Source of the DNA: Cellulomonas soli
GTDB taxonomy: Bacteria; Actinomycetota; Actinomycetes; Actinomycetales; Cellulomonadaceae
Direction of reading: 5' to 3'
Assembly (NCBI RefSeq): GCF_013409305.1
Contig: NZ_JACBZJ010000001.1
Span: 1,674,001 to 1,738,000 of the forward strand
DNA: 64,000 nt
Both the position numbers and the translations under genes were made by a program. Shown here piece after piece: positions 7,653-15,806 of the stretch. Under the pieces are notes generated by a model, which did not search any database, was not told where the DNA came from, and saw only the letters and a program-made list of their open reading frames with translations. Numbering within the stretch: the first letter of the stretch is position 1; each line of letters begins with the position of its first letter.

Positions 7653-8312
7653 ATGAGCACACCCAGCGCCGCCGACGAACCCCTGTCGGCCGCTCTCCGC
7701 GCCGGCACCCGCGAGCAGCACGGCGCCGCCGAGCGCATGCCGTTCATGGAGGCCCTCGTCGCCGGGCACCTCGACCGGTCCGCCTACACCGCGCTCGCGG
7801 TCCAGCAGCTGTCGGTCTACCGCGCGCTCGAAGCCGTGAGCGACCGCGTCGTGGGGGACCTGCTCGGCTCGACCCTCGTCTTCCCCGAGCTCACCCGCGT
7901 CCCCGCGATCGAGCAGGACCTGGCGTACCTGCTCGGCCAGGACTGGGCCGACCACGTCACGCCCCTGCCGGCGACCGTCGCCTACGTCGCGCGCCTCGAC
8001 GAGATCGACGACTCCGTGCCGCACTACGCCGCGCACGCCTACACCCGGTACCTCGGCGACCTCTCCGGCGGGCAGATCCTGCGCCGCATGATGCAGCGGC
8101 ACTACGGGTTCGAGGACGACGGCGTCGCGTTCTACGACTTCCCGCAGATCCACCGGCTCAAGCCGTTCAAGGACGTCTACCGCGAGCGTCTCGACGCCCT
8201 CCCGTTCGACGCGGGCACCCGCACCGTCGTCGTCGAGGAGGCGCGGCTCGCCTTCGAGCTCAACCGGGCGATGTTCGCCGACCTCGGCCTGCAGCACCCG
8301 GCGGGTGGCTGA
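7653..8312 (+). CDS. hmuO: Biliverdin-producing heme oxygenase
   Basis: A 219-residue all-helical protein of the HmuO/HO-1 family. His23 in REQHGAAE sits at the place of the proximal heme ligand, and the distal helix carries the diagnostic GDLSGGQILRRM motif. YLLGQDWADH and AHAYTRYL also match the family. It would oxidise heme with O2 and reductant to biliverdin, CO and free iron in the cytoplasm, for iron acquisition. ATG at 7653 is preferred because ACGGAGGA ends about 8 bp upstream; an in-frame ATG at 7614 would add 13 residues not typical of the family. A candidate iron box lies about 100 bp upstream. No heme importer is adjacent. Confidence 0.92.
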   Translation: MSTPSAADEPLSAALRAGTREQHGAAERMPFMEALVAGHLDRSAYTALAVQQLSVYRALEAVSDRVVGDLLGSTLVFPELTRVPAIEQDLAYLLGQDWADHVTPLPATVAYVARLDEIDDSVPHYAAHAYTRYLGDLSGGQILRRMMQRHYGFEDDGVAFYDFPQIHRLKPFKDVYRERLDALPFDAGTRTVVVEEARLAFELNRAMFADLGLQHPAGG

Positions 8313-8456
8313 GCGGGAAGCCGCCCCACCCTTCGTTGGCGCCCCGAGGGTCGGGCGTACCGGTGCGAACCGGACGCCGGAACGCGCTCTGACCTGGTGA
8401 AGTCCGGTCCTCACCCTCGCTCGAGGTCGTCCCGGAGGCCCCTGAGGGTCGATGAT

Positions 8457-9893
8457 GTGCAGGTGTCGACGACCGGACCCGACGACTCCCCCGAGGACGA
8501 CGTCCCCGCGGCGAGACCCCTCGGCGCGTCCGCCTTCGCTCTGCTCGCGCACCGCCTCGACGAGTGCCGCACGCTCGAGGACGTCGTCGAGGTCGCGGTC
8601 GTCCAGTCCGTCGCCCTGCTGCCCGCGGCACGCGCCTCGATCGGCCGCATCGAGCAGGACACCTGCCGCACCCTCGCCACCGAGCCCGAGGCGACCGACG
8701 CGCGCTCGCTGTGGCTCACCCGCCGCTCGCTGCGCGCCGACGAGCGGCCGGCGATGCGGCGCCTGCTGCGTCACCGGGAGAGCTGGACGGCGCACGTCGC
8801 CCACCCCGACGGCACCCCCGCGAGGCGTGACGACCCCTCGCTCGGCGACCCGGTCGAGGTCGCGACGCTGCGCGACCTCGGGCTGACGTCCTCGCTCGGC
8901 ACACCGCTCGTGGTGAACGGCACCGTGTGGGGCCAGCTGTCGGCGCTGCGCGGTCCGGACCTGCCGCCGTTCGACGAGGAGGACGTCGCCCGCGCGGAGG
9001 TCGCCGCCGCGCTCGTCTCGGGTGCCATCGCCCGCGTCGACCTGGGCGAGCAGATCCGCCACCTCGTCGCCGACGACCCGCTCACCGGGCTGGCGAACCG
9101 GCGCATCGCCGACGACGCCGCCGACGCCGCGCTCGAGTCCGGGTTCGAGACCTGCATCGTCATGTGCGACGTCGACGGCCTCAAGCGCGTCAACGACGAG
9201 CTCGGTCACGACGTCGGCGACGACCTGCTGCGTTCGGTGGCCGACGTCATCCGCCGGGTCGCCGACGCGCTGCCGGGCACCACGGCCGCACGCATCGGTG
9301 GCGACGAGTTCAGCCTCGTGACCGTCAAGCACACGCGGGCGGACGTGGCCGAGACCATGCACGCGATCGTGTCGGCGTTCCCGCTGCCGCACGGCGCAGC
9401 GATCTCCTACGGCATCTCCTCCACCGCGGTGACCGGCGCGGTCTCCGCACGGCACCTGTTCCGCCGGGCCGACGCCGCCCAGTACCGCGCGAAGCGGGCC
9501 CGTGCCCGCGCGCGGGCCAACCTCGCGCCGGCCGGCGCCGACCCCGCCGTCACGGCCGAGCGCGTGCTCGTCTCGGGGGCCAACGCGATCGCCGCCGCGC
9601 AGCCGTCCGCGGTGCCGCGCCTGTGCGCCCTGGCCGCCGTGGCGACCCAGACGCTCGGCGGTTCCGCCTGGGCGGTCCTCATGCGGCGTCCGGATGCCGC
9701 GTTCGACGACCAGGCCTCGGCCGTCGCGCGCGGGGGCAGCCCCACCGAGCCCGGCCAGGACTCGGCGGTGCTGACCGTCGCGCACGAGCGGTGGGTGCTC
9801 GAGGTCGGTGCCTCGTCCACGGCCGCGCAGGGCGAGGTCGTCACGACCGCCCTGCAGGCGCTGGCTGCGGTGGCGGTGATCGGCGCCTCCTGA
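8457..9893 (+). CDS. GAF-GGDEF diguanylate cyclase
   Basis: About 478 residues. Residues ~30-185 form a GAF-like sensor domain, followed by a GGDEF domain with DDPLTGLANRR at its start and the intact active-site motif GGDEF at 281-285, so cyclic di-GMP synthesis is expected. The substrate-binding CDVDGLKRVNDELGHDVGD segment is also conserved. After the GGDEF domain comes ~110 residues (from VTAERVLVSGANAIAAAQ) that look like a second degenerate GAF domain. There is no membrane segment, so it is a cytoplasmic sensor. GTG at 8457 follows GAGGG with 8-bp spacing; GTG at 8463 and an upstream GTG at 8397 are alternatives. No inhibitory RxxD site was confirmed. Confidence 0.88.
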   Translation: MQVSTTGPDDSPEDDVPAARPLGASAFALLAHRLDECRTLEDVVEVAVVQSVALLPAARASIGRIEQDTCRTLATEPEATDARSLWLTRRSLRADERPAMRRLLRHRESWTAHVAHPDGTPARRDDPSLGDPVEVATLRDLGLTSSLGTPLVVNGTVWGQLSALRGPDLPPFDEEDVARAEVAAALVSGAIARVDLGEQIRHLVADDPLTGLANRRIADDAADAALESGFETCIVMCDVDGLKRVNDELGHDVGDDLLRSVADVIRRVADALPGTTAARIGGDEFSLVTVKHTRADVAETMHAIVSAFPLPHGAAISYGISSTAVTGAVSARHLFRRADAAQYRAKRARARARANLAPAGADPAVTAERVLVSGANAIAAAQPSAVPRLCALAAVATQTLGGSAWAVLMRRPDAAFDDQASAVARGGSPTEPGQDSAVLTVAHERWVLEVGASSTAAQGEVVTTALQALAAVAVIGAS

Positions 9894-9949
9894 CGGCGCA
9901 GCGGCCGTGCCGGACCTCGCCGAGCCGGGCCGGGCCGGGCCCGCGACGG

Positions 9950-11893
9950 TCAGCCGTGCAGCGGCAGCGTCAGGGTCGTCGGTGCGTCGGGCACGACCCG
10001 GACCGGCACGCCCCAGTCCTGCGCGTTGAGGTGGCACGCCGGGTACTCGATCGCCGGGTCCGCGTCGCAGCTGGCCGCGTGCGCGGTCACGTGCAGCACG
10101 CCCTCGGCGACCTCCGGGTTGATGCGCAGCGTGCGGGTCAGCGGCACGGCGTCCCCGGCGCCGTCGAGCAGCAGCTCGGGCGGCGTCGAGGAGACCTGCA
10201 GGCGGGTCGAGGGCCCGTACCGGTCGTCGTACTTCTGCCCGGCGGCCGGGGTGAACACCACGTCCAGGCGCAGCTCGCCCGCGGCGATGTCGGTCACGGG
10301 CCGCTTCGTGCGGTGCGCGCCCGCGTCGAGCACCTCGCCGACCAGGCCGGCCGGCAGGGCCAGGCGCGTCAGCCGGTGCGCCGCGGACTCCACGACGAGG
10401 ACGACGAGGCCGTCGCCGCCCGACCCGGTCAGCACGACCAGGCCCGACGGCTCGGCCAGCCCGGTCGCGACCGTGCTCACCTCGCCGGGCGTGCCGGTGG
10501 GCGAGCCCGGTGCGGGCGGGACGTACCGGCGGACCGCCCCGTTGTAGGTGTCGGCGACGAGCACCGAGCCGTCCGGCAGCGCCGCGACGCCCAACGGGTG
10601 CTGGAACAGGGCCTGGTCAGCCGTGCCGTCGCGGTGACCGAAGTCGAACAGGCCCGTGCCGACCGCCGCGTGCAGGTGCCGGTCAGCGGGGTCGAGCCGG
10701 CGCAGGGCCGAGGTCTCGGAGTCGGCGATCCACACCTGCCCGTCGGGTGCGACCGCCAGGCCGGACGGCTGGGCGAACCAGGCCTGCGCCGGGTCCCCGT
10801 CGACCAGACCCTCGTTCATCGTCCCGGCCAGGTGGGTGACCGTCCCGTGCTCGCCGTCGAACGTCCACAGCGTGTGGTGACCGGCCATGGCCACCACGAA
10901 CGCGCCGAGCCCGGCCGACCAGGCGACGTCCCACGGCGAGGAGAGCCGCACGTCGCGCGCCGGCGCGGTGAAGCCCACCCGGACGTCGGCCTGCACGGGC
11001 GGACCACCTGCTGCCGACCGCACGTTGTCGGCCGCACCCACCATGAACTGCTCGCCCGTGCCCGCGACGGTCGTGACCTGACCGTCGGACAGCCGGATCC
11101 CGCGCAGCGCGTGGTTCACCGTGTCGGCCACCAGCACGTCGTAGCCGAGCCGCTCGCGTGCCTCGTCCGGCACCAGGCACAGACCGTTCGGCTCGCTGAA
11201 CCGCGCCTCGTCCGGGCCGCCGTCCACGGACCCGCGCGCGCCCGAGCCGAACGCCCGCAGCAGCGTCTCACCGTCCGCCGCCAGCTCGACCACGCGGTGG
11301 TGGCCGGCGTCCGCGACGAGCAGGTGCCCGTCGGGCAGCGCCACCGCCTTCGCCGGGAAGCGCAGGGTCGACGCGACCGGCTCCGGAGGCACGTACGGGC
11401 CGTCGCCGCGGTGCAGCGTGCCCTTCGCCTCGTGCTCCGCGACGAGGTCCCGCACGAGGACCTCGACGTTGTGCCGGTGCCCCTCGCCGGCCATCTGCGC
11501 CACGACGTACCCCTCGGGGTCGATCACGACGAGCGTGGGCCATGCCCGCGCGGTGTACGCCGACCAGGTCACCAGCTCGGGGTCGTCCAGCACCGGGTGG
11601 TGCACCTCGTACCGCTCGACCGCCGCGGCCAGCGCCACCGGGTCGGCCTCGTGGACGAACTTGGGGGAGTGCACCCCGACGACCACGAGCACGTCACGGT
11701 GGGCCGCCTCGAGCTCGCGCAGCTCGTCGAGCACGTGCAGGCAGTTGACGCAGCAGAACGTCCAGAAGTCGAGGATCACCATCTTGCCGCGCAGGTCGGC
11801 CAGGCTCACGTCCTTGCCGCCGGTGTTCAACCAGCCGCGCCCGACGAGCTCGGACGCGCGGACCTTGGGAAGACGGACGCTGCTGGGGTTCAC
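9950..11893 (-). CDS. Thioredoxin-like/NHL-repeat protein (NHLRC2-like)
   Basis: A 647-residue protein. Residues ~8-150 form a thioredoxin fold with the redox motif C-V-N-C at 48-51 in LDFWTFCCVNCLHVL, plus a cis-proline segment RAWPTLVVIDPEG. Residues ~190-490 form an NHL beta-propeller (motifs such as LLVADAGHHRVVEL, VLVADTVNHALRGI, VWIADSETSALRRL and VLVADTYNGAVRRY). A beta-rich C-terminal domain completes it. This order is that of NHLRC2 and its bacterial homologues, whose substrate is unknown. No signal peptide is evident, so the location is probably cytoplasmic. GTG at 11893 is chosen from the conserved N-terminus (VNPSSVRLPKVRASELVGRG). It faces the GGDEF gene convergently. Confidence 0.88.
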   Translation of the reverse strand: MNPSSVRLPKVRASELVGRGWLNTGGKDVSLADLRGKMVILDFWTFCCVNCLHVLDELRELEAAHRDVLVVVGVHSPKFVHEADPVALAAAVERYEVHHPVLDDPELVTWSAYTARAWPTLVVIDPEGYVVAQMAGEGHRHNVEVLVRDLVAEHEAKGTLHRGDGPYVPPEPVASTLRFPAKAVALPDGHLLVADAGHHRVVELAADGETLLRAFGSGARGSVDGGPDEARFSEPNGLCLVPDEARERLGYDVLVADTVNHALRGIRLSDGQVTTVAGTGEQFMVGAADNVRSAAGGPPVQADVRVGFTAPARDVRLSSPWDVAWSAGLGAFVVAMAGHHTLWTFDGEHGTVTHLAGTMNEGLVDGDPAQAWFAQPSGLAVAPDGQVWIADSETSALRRLDPADRHLHAAVGTGLFDFGHRDGTADQALFQHPLGVAALPDGSVLVADTYNGAVRRYVPPAPGSPTGTPGEVSTVATGLAEPSGLVVLTGSGGDGLVVLVVESAAHRLTRLALPAGLVGEVLDAGAHRTKRPVTDIAAGELRLDVVFTPAAGQKYDDRYGPSTRLQVSSTPPELLLDGAGDAVPLTRTLRINPEVAEGVLHVTAHAASCDADPAIEYPACHLNAQDWGVPVRVVPDAPTTLTLPLHG

Positions 11894-12018
11894 GGGCCAA
11901 GTCAACACGACCCGCACGCGTGCGGGTGGCGCGCTCCGGCCCGGGGCGAGCGGGTGATCTCCGCGTCGAGGACGCGTGTGCTCGTGCGCACGCCGCGACC
12001 GCGGTGCACGCTGGGCCC

Positions 12019-12327
12019 ATGGCGGGCGACGACGGCCACCTCGAGTGCACCTACTGCGGCACACGCATGTCGGTGCACCCGCCCGGATGGTGCTCGCTCG
12101 ACCTGGAGAGCGACGTGGGCCCCAAGGAGCTGCACTGGCGCCGCGGGTTCTGCTCGCAGCAGCACGCCGCAGCCTGGCTCGCCCGCCCGCTGCCGGCACC
12201 CGACCGGGTGCACCGGGCGGAGCAGGACGTGCGGCACGACTGGCGCTTCTACGGCGGCCTGCTCGCGGCGATCACCGTCTGCTTCTTCGCGACCGCCGGG
12301 GTCGTGACGATCTCGAGCATCCTGTGA
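12019..12327 (+). CDS. Small membrane protein with N-terminal Cys-rich zinc-finger-like segment
   Basis: A 102-residue protein. The N-terminal half has C-x2-C (ECTYCG) with later cysteines in GWCSLD and GFCSQQHAAAW, suggesting a zinc-binding treble-clef or ribbon. The C-terminal end is one transmembrane helix (FYGGLLAAITVCFFATAGVVTI). ATG at 12019 is the natural start, because the frame upstream shadows the divergent start region of the NHL gene. No family recognised. The upstream region has only a weak purine stretch, so the message may be leaderless. Confidence 0.6.
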   Translation: MAGDDGHLECTYCGTRMSVHPPGWCSLDLESDVGPKELHWRRGFCSQQHAAAWLARPLPAPDRVHRAEQDVRHDWRFYGGLLAAITVCFFATAGVVTISSIL

Positions 12328-12399
12328 CGTCTGGTCGGCGTGGTCCGCGGCCCTCGGACCGCGAGCCGGACGTCCTTCGAGGGGCGACGCGCCGGACGG

Positions 12400-12597
12400 T
12401 CAGAGCGCGGCGCTGACGCAGCGCACGCAGATCCACAGGCCCGCACCGGTGAGCGCGACCGCCAGGACGACGAACGCGAGCACCGTCCCGCTGCCGGCCG
12501 TCTCGCGCCACGGCGGTCGTGCGTGCCCGGAGGGTCGGGTCAGCGCCAGCGGGGCGTCCGGCCCGGCCGACCCGGCCGGGCCATCGGTGCCGCTCAC
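12400..12597 (-). CDS. Small membrane protein, 65 aa
   Basis: GTG at 12597 overlaps the TGA of the RNA methyltransferase gene (GTGA), so it is translated by coupling. The 65-residue product has a Pro/Gly-rich, polar N-terminal half (through RPPWRETAGSG) and one C-terminal transmembrane helix (TVLAFVVLAVALTGAGLWICV). No family recognised. It is the last gene of the tetR / methyltransferase / small membrane protein operon and faces the 12019-12327 gene convergently. Confidence 0.5.
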   Translation of the reverse strand: MSGTDGPAGSAGPDAPLALTRPSGHARPPWRETAGSGTVLAFVVLAVALTGAGLWICVRCVSAAL

Positions 12598-13868
12598 GTG
12601 CGGTCCAGCACGTAGATGCGCGGGTGGTGACCCTTGGCGAACACGCGCTGCTCGGTGCGGACGGTCCAGCGCGCGGCCTGGTCGCGCAGCACCTTCTCCA
12701 TCACGGCGATCTCGTGCGTGAGCACGACGAGCCGGCTGCCGGGGGCGGTGCGGTCGTAGGCGGCGTGCAGCAGCCCGGTGTGCACCTCGACGGCCGTGGA
12801 GTGCGAGCCGTGCAGCGTGCCCCACGGGGGGTCGGCGAGCACGAGGTCGAACGGTCCGTCGAGCTCGGGCGGCAGGGAGCGGACGTCGGCGGTGACCCAC
12901 GTGGCACGTCGCGCGAGGCCGGCCGCGGCGGCATTCTCGGTGGCCATGGCGGTCGAGTCGGGGTCCACGTCGACGCCCACGGCCAGGGCGGCGGGCCCGG
13001 CGAGCAGGCGTTCGATCAGCAGCGTGCCCGAGCCGCTCATGAGGTTGAGGACCCGGTCCTCGGCGTGGATCCCGCCGAGTCGGGACATGGCGGCCGCGAT
13101 CGTCGCGTTGGCCGCGCCCGGGTAGTCGCGCACGCGCCAGGTGCGCGCGGACAGGGGTCGCGGTCCGATGCGGACGAGCACGTCCCAGCCGGGGTCGACG
13201 TCGGCCGCGGGCCGGCCGCCGCCGGGGTTCCGGCCGTCGCTGCTGCGCGCCGCGCCGCGGCGCACCTTGAGCACGAGCTCGCCGCCGGTGTCGTCGTGGC
13301 GCAGGCCGGTCGCCTCGGTGAGGGCCGCGGCGAGCTTGGCGAAGGCGACGGAGTCGCGCCCGGCGGCCTCGAACCGGAAGGTCGACGAGCCACGGGCGCG
13401 TAGCGAGGCGTACACCGCGTCGACGATGCGGCCCAGGTGGTCGCCCGAGGTCAGCGATCGGGGGCGCGGCACGTCGAAGTGCAGCGACACGAACGCGGCG
13501 ACGGCGGTGCGTAGCGTGAGGACGTCGGTGAGCGGCCCGCGGTGCTCGACGACCAGCGCGTCCTCCCGCCCGCGGACGGGCTGCGCCGGACGTTCGGGGC
13601 GCAGGGTCGCGGCGATCTCCTCCTGCAGGACGTCGCCGAGCCCGGGCAGGAACGTCAGCTCGACGCGGGTCGGTCGGGGTCCGGGGCGGTGCGGGGCGTC
13701 GCGGGTGTCGCGCCGGGGCCGACGGTCGTCGCCGGGCGCGGGCCGACCGGCGGACGCCGGCCGAGCGGGGCGCGTGCCCTCGCGGCTGTCCTGCCGGCGG
13801 TCGGTCTGGCGGTCGTGCTGGCGGGACGGTCGGCTCTCGCCGTGGCGCCTCGGGCGCGGACCGTTCAC
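12594..13868 (-). CDS. RNA methyltransferase, UPF0020/Trm11-like, with THUMP-like N-domain
   Basis: A 424-residue protein. The first ~70 residues are disordered and Arg-rich. Next comes RVELTFLPGLGDVLQEEIAA, the start of a THUMP-like/N-terminal RNA-binding region, and then a Rossmann methyltransferase domain. SAM-binding motif I is in VLNLMSGSGTLLIE, an acidic residue follows in GVDVDPDS, and the catalytic motif is DPPWG, typical of UPF0020 enzymes that methylate guanine N2 in tRNA or rRNA. Its GTG overlaps the TetR stop (GTGA) and its own stop overlaps the next GTG, making a tightly coupled three-gene operon. The exact RNA target is unknown. Arginine richness of the N-terminus is unusual and may give extra RNA affinity. 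Confidence 0.85.
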   Translation of the reverse strand: MNGPRPRRHGESRPSRQHDRQTDRRQDSREGTRPARPASAGRPAPGDDRRPRRDTRDAPHRPGPRPTRVELTFLPGLGDVLQEEIAATLRPERPAQPVRGREDALVVEHRGPLTDVLTLRTAVAAFVSLHFDVPRPRSLTSGDHLGRIVDAVYASLRARGSSTFRFEAAGRDSVAFAKLAAALTEATGLRHDDTGGELVLKVRRGAARSSDGRNPGGGRPAADVDPGWDVLVRIGPRPLSARTWRVRDYPGAANATIAAAMSRLGGIHAEDRVLNLMSGSGTLLIERLLAGPAALAVGVDVDPDSTAMATENAAAAGLARRATWVTADVRSLPPELDGPFDLVLADPPWGTLHGSHSTAVEVHTGLLHAAYDRTAPGSRLVVLTHEIAVMEKVLRDQAARWTVRTEQRVFAKGHHPRIYVLDRT

Positions 13869-14470
13869 GCGGGGACGGGCGCGGCTGCGCCGACCGCGCG
13901 GAGCACGAACGCCTCGGTCTGCTCGATGGCGCGCTCGCGGTCGGCGCCGTCGTCGGGCACGCCGCGGCCGGACAGGCACGCGTTGACCAGCGGGACGGTG
14001 ACCTCGAGATCCTGCTCGGGGAACGCGCCCGAGGCGATCCCGGCGGCCAGGATGCGGCGCAGGATCATCTCGACGATGACGACGTGCTCGCGCACGCGCT
14101 GCTGGGCGCCGCGGGAGAGCACGGAGCGCAGCTCGGGCCCGGGGGCCACGTGGTAGACGCGCTTGAGCTGGGCCTGCTGGCGGACGTAGGTGCTGAGCTG
14201 GTCGACCGGGTCCTCGATGTCGTCGAGCGAGCGCTGCAGCGTCGCGGCGTACTGCTCGGTCTCGTGGGTGATGAAGCCGAGGAGCATCGACTCCTTGTCG
14301 GGGAAGTGGTTGTACACCGCGGTGCGGCCGACGCCGGCGACCTGGGCGATCTCGGCGAGGGTGATGGCGTCGAACCCGCGCTCGGCCATGAGCGCGGAGA
14401 GCGCGGCGTACAGCTTCTGGCGCGTCTGCTCGCGGTGCTCGTGGAGCGACCCCCCGATGATCTTCGGCAT
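13865..14470 (-). CDS. TetR family transcriptional regulator
   Basis: A 201-residue regulator. The N-terminal domain has the typical helix-turn-helix: GFDAITLAEIAQVAGVGRTAVYNHFPDKESML, with the YNHFPDKE recognition helix pattern. The C-terminal helical domain (about 70-190) would bind an unknown ligand and dimerise. It is first in an operon with an RNA methyltransferase, an unusual partner for TetR. A 7-11-7 inverted repeat lies 2 bp upstream of its ATG, overlapping the likely transcription start, so it is probably autorepressed. Confidence 0.9.
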   Translation of the reverse strand: MPKIIGGSLHEHREQTRQKLYAALSALMAERGFDAITLAEIAQVAGVGRTAVYNHFPDKESMLLGFITHETEQYAATLQRSLDDIEDPVDQLSTYVRQQAQLKRVYHVAPGPELRSVLSRGAQQRVREHVVIVEMILRRILAAGIASGAFPEQDLEVTVPLVNACLSGRGVPDDGADRERAIEQTEAFVLRAVGAAAPVPA

Positions 14471-14471
14471 C

Positions 14472-14496
14472 CTGACATGATCGCACGCGATGTCAG
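14472..14496. promoter_or_regulatory. Inverted repeat, candidate operator of the adjacent TetR
   Basis: CTGACAT at 14472-14478 and ATGTCAG at 14490-14496 form a perfect 7-bp inverted repeat with an 11-bp spacer, 25 bp in all. It sits 2 bp upstream of the tetR ATG on the minus strand. Size, symmetry and place fit a TetR autoregulatory site. Confidence 0.5.
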
Positions 14497-14728
14497 ATCC
14501 TCGGACGCCGGATCCTGCGTCCGATCGGCTGCCGACCCCCGCGCGACGGACTCGTGACCCGTTCGGGTCCTCCTCGCCGAGCGCGGCCGGTGAGGAGGGT
14601 TTTGCACGGGCGGTCGCTCTGACCTGCGTGAACGAGGACAGGTGTCCGAGTTGTCCGTTTCGGGACCTGGTCCGGTAGCGTGCGGTGCGCCCGGGACGTT
14701 CCCGGGCTTCCCGGATCTGGGGGTGGAC

Positions 14729-15040
14729 GTGGCTGGTGAGGTTTCTGCGGCGGATGGTGCGCTGAAGGCGGGTGCGGATGCGGTGTCTGCGGGTCGTGCG
14801 GACCTGCAGCGTGAGCTGGCCTCGTTGGAGGGCAAGCTGTCGGGTCTGGGTGCGCAGTGGCAGGGGCAGGGCGCGGTCGCGTTCACCTCGTTGATGACGC
14901 GCTGGCGTGAGGACGCCTCGAAGATCGTGGCGGCGCTCAACGAGTTCGAGGCGAACCTGCTGTCCTCGCAGTCGACGTACACGGCTGCTGATGACACGCA
15001 GTCCTCGTCGTTCTCGCGGTTGTCCGGTCGGCTGGGTTGA
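14729..15040 (+). CDS. WXG100 family protein (EsxA/EsxB-like), first of pair
   Basis: A 103-residue helical hairpin protein with the family motif W-Q-G at 44-46 (AQWQGQGAVAF), flanked by two long amphipathic helices. WXG100 proteins are exported as dimers by type VII secretion and are about 100 residues long, as here. GTG at 14729 is chosen because GGGG ends 6 bp upstream and it gives family length; the open frame runs back to 14642. The next WXG100 gene starts 17 bp after the stop, so the two should form an exported heterodimer. The run SLMTRWREDASKIVAAL after the turn is typical of the second helix. Confidence 0.85.
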   Translation: MAGEVSAADGALKAGADAVSAGRADLQRELASLEGKLSGLGAQWQGQGAVAFTSLMTRWREDASKIVAALNEFEANLLSSQSTYTAADDTQSSSFSRLSGRLG

Positions 15041-15057
15041 GCAAGGGAGAGATGACG

Positions 15058-15342
15058 ATGGGTGATCTGAAGGTCAACTTCTCCGGGCTGGCCACGGCTG
15101 CCTCGGACATCGCTGGTGGTGCCAACCAGATCGAGGCGCGTCTGGGTGACCTGGACCAGTCGTTGGCGCCGTTGCGGGCGAACTGGTCGGGTGAGGCTGC
15201 CTCCTCCTACGAGGCTGCGAAGGCCAAGTGGACCGCGGCGCTGAGCGACATGAAGGGTCTGCTCTCCGACATCGGTCGCGCGGTGCAGTCCTCCGGTGAG
15301 GACTACCAGTCCACCGAGAAGGCCAACGCCGCCCGCTGGTGA
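15058..15342 (+). CDS. WXG100 family protein (EsxA/EsxB-like), second of pair
   Basis: A 94-residue protein with W-S-G at 43-45 (ANWSGEAASSYEAAKAKW) between two helices. ATG at 15058 has AAGGGAGA 7 bp upstream; in-frame codons at 15037 (TTG) and 15052 (ATG) are less well placed. With the preceding gene it makes an esx pair, the usual substrate dimer of an ESX/T7SS machine. The C-terminal tail (EKANAARW) could contain the export signal; a clear YxxxD/E was not seen at the expected position except the weak EDYQSTEK segment. A strong hairpin follows directly. Confidence 0.87.
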   Translation: MGDLKVNFSGLATAASDIAGGANQIEARLGDLDQSLAPLRANWSGEAASSYEAAKAKWTAALSDMKGLLSDIGRAVQSSGEDYQSTEKANAARW

Positions 15343-15347
15343 ACCAC

Positions 15348-15397
15348 CCGCCCCACCCCCGATAGCGTCGCGATCACGCACCACGGGGGTGGGGCGG
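15348..15397 (+). terminator. Strong hairpin after the esx gene pair
   Basis: A perfect 13-bp G/C stem pairs 15348-15360 (CCGCCCCACCCCC) with 15385-15397, and the 24-nt loop can form an inner GCGT/ACGC stem. It begins 5 bp after the second WXG100 stop. There is no U-tract. It lies inside what otherwise looks like one T7SS operon, so it may terminate most transcripts or protect the 3' end of the esx message, giving the esx pair higher expression than the mycosin genes. Confidence 0.6.
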
Positions 15398-15476
15398 CCT
15401 CTCGTGCACGGGCACACGGTCCGGGCACGTCCACCGTCCACCGACCCGTGGGTTCTCCCCGATCGAAAGGGATCTT

Positions 15477-15806
15477 GTGAGCGAGGTTCGACTCGACCAG
15501 GACGTGCTCGACAGGCGCGTGCGGCGCCTGCGCGAGAACGCCAAGTTCTACGCCCGCGCCCAGCAGGAGCTCGAGAACCTGATGGGCGAGCAGGATGCCG
15601 CGCAGTGGTCGGCGGCCTCGCCCGTCGGTGCGTATCTCAAGACCCTGGGGACCGCGCTGGCACAGCTCCAGTCGGGACTGGTCGCGATGCACGACACCGT
15701 CGAGGCCCAGGCCGAGGCGCTGGAGGGCACGGCGGCCCACCTGACGGCGCAGGACGAGGCTGTGGCGGACTCGCTCTCCGCGGTGGCTGCGCGCTCGGGT
15801 TACTGA
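15477..15806 (+). CDS. Helical T7SS-associated protein (WXG100/EspC-like)
   Basis: A 109-residue, almost entirely helical protein without a signal peptide or membrane segment. It begins SEVRLDQDVLDRRVRRLREN, continues with a charged helix (KFYARAQQELENLMGEQDAAQW) and ends with a second long helix (LQSGLVAMHDTVEAQAEALE). There is no clear W-x-G in the turn (QWSAASPVGAYLK), so it is best called WXG100-superfamily-like or EspC-like. GTG at 15477 follows AAAGGGA at good distance. Its stop overlaps the ATG of mycosin 1. The context (esx pair upstream, mycosins downstream) supports a T7SS chaperone or co-secreted role. Confidence 0.7.
   Translation: MSEVRLDQDVLDRRVRRLRENAKFYARAQQELENLMGEQDAAQWSAASPVGAYLKTLGTALAQLQSGLVAMHDTVEAQAEALEGTAAHLTAQDEAVADSLSAVAARSGY

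Noticed and set aside
8927..12307. A 1126-codon plus-strand open frame
   Set aside because: It crosses the GGDEF gene in the wrong frame and runs antisense to the thioredoxin-NHL gene; composition is typical of a shadow frame.
15296..15805. Upstream extension of mycosin 1 to 15296
   Set aside because: The extension overlaps the WXG100 end, the hairpin and the 15477-15806 gene in another frame; ATG 15806 directly precedes a signal peptide.
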